Positions 8,466-11,852 of a stretch of 11,852 nucleotides of DNA are shown here, piece by piece (position 1 is the first letter of the stretch; every line of letters starts with the position of its first letter). The notes beneath the pieces were generated by a model. It saw only the letters and a program-made list of their open reading frames with translations, was not told where the DNA came from and searched no databases. Both the position numbers and the translations under genes were made by a program. Source of the DNA: Conidiobolus incongruus B7586 (taxonomy: Eukaryota; Entomophthoromycota; Entomophthoromycetes; Entomophthorales; Conidiobolaceae); NCBI GenBank assembly GCA_000697335.1, contig JNEM01016251.1, positions 1 to 11,852 of the forward strand, read 5' to 3'.

Positions 8466-9456
8466 GTAATTAATCACCTCTTTTGGTTTTACTTGATTTC
8501 TTCAATTTATTAGAATAATGAATGATTATCAAGAACTTTCCTATGGGTGAAAAAGTGGGTTATTTATATTTTTTTATACTAAACAGAATATATAATATTA
8601 AACATTTTCAAACTCTTATTTCTAAAAGTTCAATAAATTTATAATTTATTTTTTGTATATATAATATAGAAAATTTGATATTATGCAAATTGGTATCAAT
8701 TTTAAAACAGGATGTATTAAATGAATGTTAAAATATAATTTTATCTAATTTCAGACTTATTGTACATAAACTATTATTGGATATAATGATAATTAAAGGA
8801 ATTATATCAACCATTTATTATAAATTATTAAGGTGATGCTTTGAGTACAAAGTTATTCATTAAATAATCACATTTGTATATTCATGTCTGGTATTAATTT
8901 GAGAATATAAATATGAAAATAGATTATTTAATCGCCTTTATTAGGTTTTATATATGATACATTCTTGAATGTATATAGTCAATAAAATCATTCTTTCTAA
9001 CGCGATATCTTAAACCTTGCACTTGAATTACAATATTTTTACCTTCTAATTTAGACCATAATAATAAACCTATTTTATGATCAATATACCTTTAATTGAA
9101 GAATCAAAGCCTTCTTCAAGATTGATGGCAGGAGTATCATGAAGTGATTGGTTATTAATTTGAGGATATTTACTTGATCGAGGGCCTTCATTCATGAATT
9201 GGCATTTTCTATCTCAGAACACTTGTATAAATTTTTCTAAATTCCTCCTATGTTGTATTATTATATTGAAATTTAATTACTTAGCATTGAAAATATACTC
9301 CTAACGTTTTAAATCTACAACCCAAATTATTTCATCAGAATTTTTAATCTTCATTTGAAAATATAACATCATTAGTATTTTCTTATAATATTGCGCAATA
9401 TATTCTATATTTGAATTATATATCAATATTTACATAAATCATTACGTTAAATTCTT
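8466..9456 (-). pseudogene. Remnant of an unrecognised intron-containing gene
   Basis: Several protein-like pieces lie on the minus strand in less AT-rich sequence. In gene order: after a ttctctttag acceptor-like site at 9457, EEFNVMIYVNID; in another frame, IEYIAQYYKKIL, then IKNSDEIIWVVDLKR ending at a stop near 9301. Then 9213-9070 reads RKCQFMNEGPRSSKY, QINNQSLHDTPAINLEEGF. A candidate 44-nt intron (9089-9046, gtatat to ttag) keeps the frame into GKNIVIQVQGLRYRVRKND and FIDYIHSRM, up to 8948. At 8937-8860 another piece reads LNNLFSYLYSQINTRHEY. A last piece near 8540-8474 follows a tttttcacccatag acceptor and ends KLKKSSKTKRGD before TAA. No single exon set joins everything, and stops and frame changes separate the pieces, so it is probably decayed; an active gene with many small introns is possible. 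The first part faintly recalls a small-GTPase fold, but not enough to name it. Confidence 0.45.
8957..8974. repeat. 18-bp palindrome
   Basis: A perfect inverted repeat with 8-bp arms (atacattc / gaatgtat) around a 2-bp centre. It lies inside the minus-strand gene remnant, where it would encode part of IHSRM. It may be a chance palindrome. Confidence 0.5.
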
Positions 9457-11852
9457 CTAAAGAGAAGTATATAAAACTTAATTATTAAAATAAAAATAAA
9501 ATTGAAATATTACTATGGAATTGAAAAAATAGGAAATTTTTTAATTTCTGATTTTTCAAACATATTATTAATTTCAAATAAAAAAATATATACAAAACAA
9601 ATAAGAAAATAAATAGTTTTGAATTATATATATATATATATATATATAATAATTTTTTTGATTAAAACAATCATTTTTTAAAATTAGTTATTTAATTTAG
9701 TTATATTTAAACTAAATAGTAACTATCAAAAGTTTTTTATTTTAGTATTAGTAAAACTTAACCATAAACATTTTAAAATCATTTAAAATTTACAAACAGC
9801 TTTTAATAATAAAGTATTATTTAAATTAACAATTTATTGCTAGGTAAATTACTTTAAAACTAACAAAGAAACTACTTAAAACCTATTAAAATCTAAAAAA
9901 TTAATTTCAACTATTATTCTATTAATTGTTAATAAAGTAAAAAAATATATTGAAAAATACCTTTAATTTTAGTTAAAGGATTATCAGAATATTTTAATAT
10001 TAGTTACATAAGTATTTTATATATATTAAAGTATAAATTAAAATTAATTAATAAATATATAAAATAGATACCTTATAATTTAACAAAAACTTAAAAAAAG
10101 TTAGAATAGCTATTATTAAACAAAATTTACTAAGATATAACTAGAAACTAAAGTTTTTACAATAAATTATTATAATTAATGAATCTTAAACTCTTTTGTA
10201 TAATCTTTTACTAAAATATAAATCAAAGTGTTAAATTAAGTTAAATTAACATTTTTTATAAATTTTATTAAATAAATATTTTATTGATAAATAAATGTTA
10301 ATTGTTATAATAGATGATAATAATATATGCTATCTTTATTTAGTTTTAAAAAGAAAATTAATTAATAGTTAACTTTATATTTTTTTAAATAAATCTATTT
10401 TTAATTAGTATTTTTAATATAATTTAAGAAAACTTATTATTTTGTATAATAATTATAAAATACATAAATTTAAAGCTGTAAAAAATTTTCTAATTAGAAA
10501 AACTAAAAAAACTACCATATTTAATATATTTTTTAGATTATTACTTATGTGATTATAATTATTTTAGGTAATTATAGAACTAGCTTTTTAAAAAAATTTC
10601 TATAGGAAAATTTAATTAGTTTATAAAATATTAAATTTTAGATTTTAATAAAAAAACTATTGTTTAAATACTAGATTTTTATTAAAAATATAGAAAAAAA
10701 TAATTAAAAATATAAGAGAATATTAATTTTATATTATATACTTAATTTTGCTTTATATATATTAAATTATTTATTTTTCTTCAATTGTAAAAAATTCCTA
10801 TTATTTAAATTACAAAGTAAAATTACTTTAGAAATTAAATAATATTATATTTCTATAAAAAAATTTAAATATTGATTCTATTATAAAATATATAAATAAA
10901 TATATTATCAATTTAATAACCTTTTTTAATAATATTAATCCTTTGTTATATTTCTAATAAACTTCTAACACTTAAAAAACAATTGGTTTCATTTATGATT
11001 AAAATTTGATATTTTGTAAATTAAGCTTTTATTATAAATATTATTTTATAAATATATTCTTAAAGTTCCTAAAATAATTATAATCAAATAATTTTTAAAT
11101 AAGTCAATATATTAAATAAAATAGCTTTTTTGATTTATTTTTTTTTAAAAAAATACTTAATTTTAAAATATAATTACTAATATTATTCTATTATTATAAA
11201 TTATCAAAAATATTTAGCAATTAGAATTAAAGTAATATTTAAAAGATAATTTATTTAAAATATATTAAATTTATTAATAAGTAAGGTAATTGGAAAACTG
11301 AATAAATATAATATTTATCAATATAATATATTATAAAAAAAGATTTTTATTTATATTAAAAATATTTATTTTGAATAATATTCAAAAAATTTATAATATT
11401 ACTTATTTAAAATAAAAATAATTAAATTTAATAATAAATTTCAAAATATATTATATTAATAAAAATAATTATTAATTATAAATAAAAAAAATATTTTTAC
11501 CCCTTATCCCAAAAACTAATGATATTCTAGAAAATTCATTTTATAAACCATAGTTTGGTAAGTTGGTATATTTAAACTATTTGATTTTTTTGAATAAATA
11601 TTCTTTATTATTATTATTAATTTAAACTCTCTTCTTTCTTTATTCTTTATTTATTTTTTTTTGCTTTTTTACCTAATATTTTATATTATTTTATAAGATT
11701 CCTTTTAATTGGGAAATTTAATCACTATTATAAATATATAATTTTAAATAATATAAATCCTTATAATTATTCCATATATATTTTAATATATAATATTATT
11801 AATTTGATAAAAAAATTAAAATTTAAAATTATTTATTATTAATTTTTTTGAA
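9457..11852. other. Extremely AT-rich, CpG-free tail
   Basis: About 2.4 kb with almost only A and T, many short homopolymers and no long open frame on either strand. Reading line by line I find no CpG after 9445-9446. C is mostly followed by T and less often by A. A slightly less AT-biased patch at about 11500-11650 (cccctta, a pyrimidine-rich ctcttctttctttattctt run) hints at something older but gives no protein-like frame. I see no receptor-like block, RNA gene or transposon end. It may be ordinary intergenic DNA or the worn remains of a repeat. Confidence 0.5.
9625..9648. repeat. (TA)12 microsatellite
   Basis: Twelve uninterrupted TA units form the longest simple repeat I see in the window. 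It lies at the left side of the CpG-free tail and no function is suggested. Confidence 0.9.

Noticed and set aside
8466-9456. Assigning the minus-strand remnant to the Rag/Gtr small GTPases or to the SCP2 lipid-transfer fold
   Set aside because: NVMIYVNID and WVVDL faintly suggest either one, but the downstream pieces fit neither family and no nucleotide-binding or other signature motif is visible.

Overview
The window is eukaryotic DNA that is very rich in A and T, with compact, mostly intronless genes set in long AT-only spacers. It holds a rhodopsin-like receptor family in tandem copies and a spliceosomal CWC15 gene. Stop usage fits the standard code: TAA ends the receptor and TGA ends CWC15. 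I think this is most likely a low-GC early-diverging fungus. Entomophthoralean fungi such as Conidiobolus, known for AT-rich genomes and expanded class A-like receptors, fit best, but this is inference and the species is not established.

Layout, left to right. Bases 1-294 are an AT-rich spacer. At about 295-1610 (+) lies a decayed receptor copy (copy 1), split by a foreign insert of about 370 bp. The insert carries what looks like an exon on the minus strand with splice signals. At 1737-2687 (+) is the only intact receptor, 316 aa with seven membrane spans. Next come a spacer of about 1 kb and then a full-length but decayed copy at 3716-4690 (+, copy 3). At 5091-5774 (+) is an intact CWC15/Cwf15 splicing-factor gene. 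A spacer of 1.6 kb follows, then a third decayed copy at about 7419-8390 (+, copy 4). At about 8466-9456 (-) are remnants of an unrecognised intron-containing gene, pointing towards copy 4. The last 2.4 kb are almost pure A/T and contain no CpG.

The window is best read as a tandem receptor cluster evolving by duplication and loss. All four copies point the same way, only one can still encode a full receptor, and a housekeeping splicing gene sits between the third and fourth copies. No RNA genes, CRISPR arrays, complete transposons or virus-like elements were recognised.
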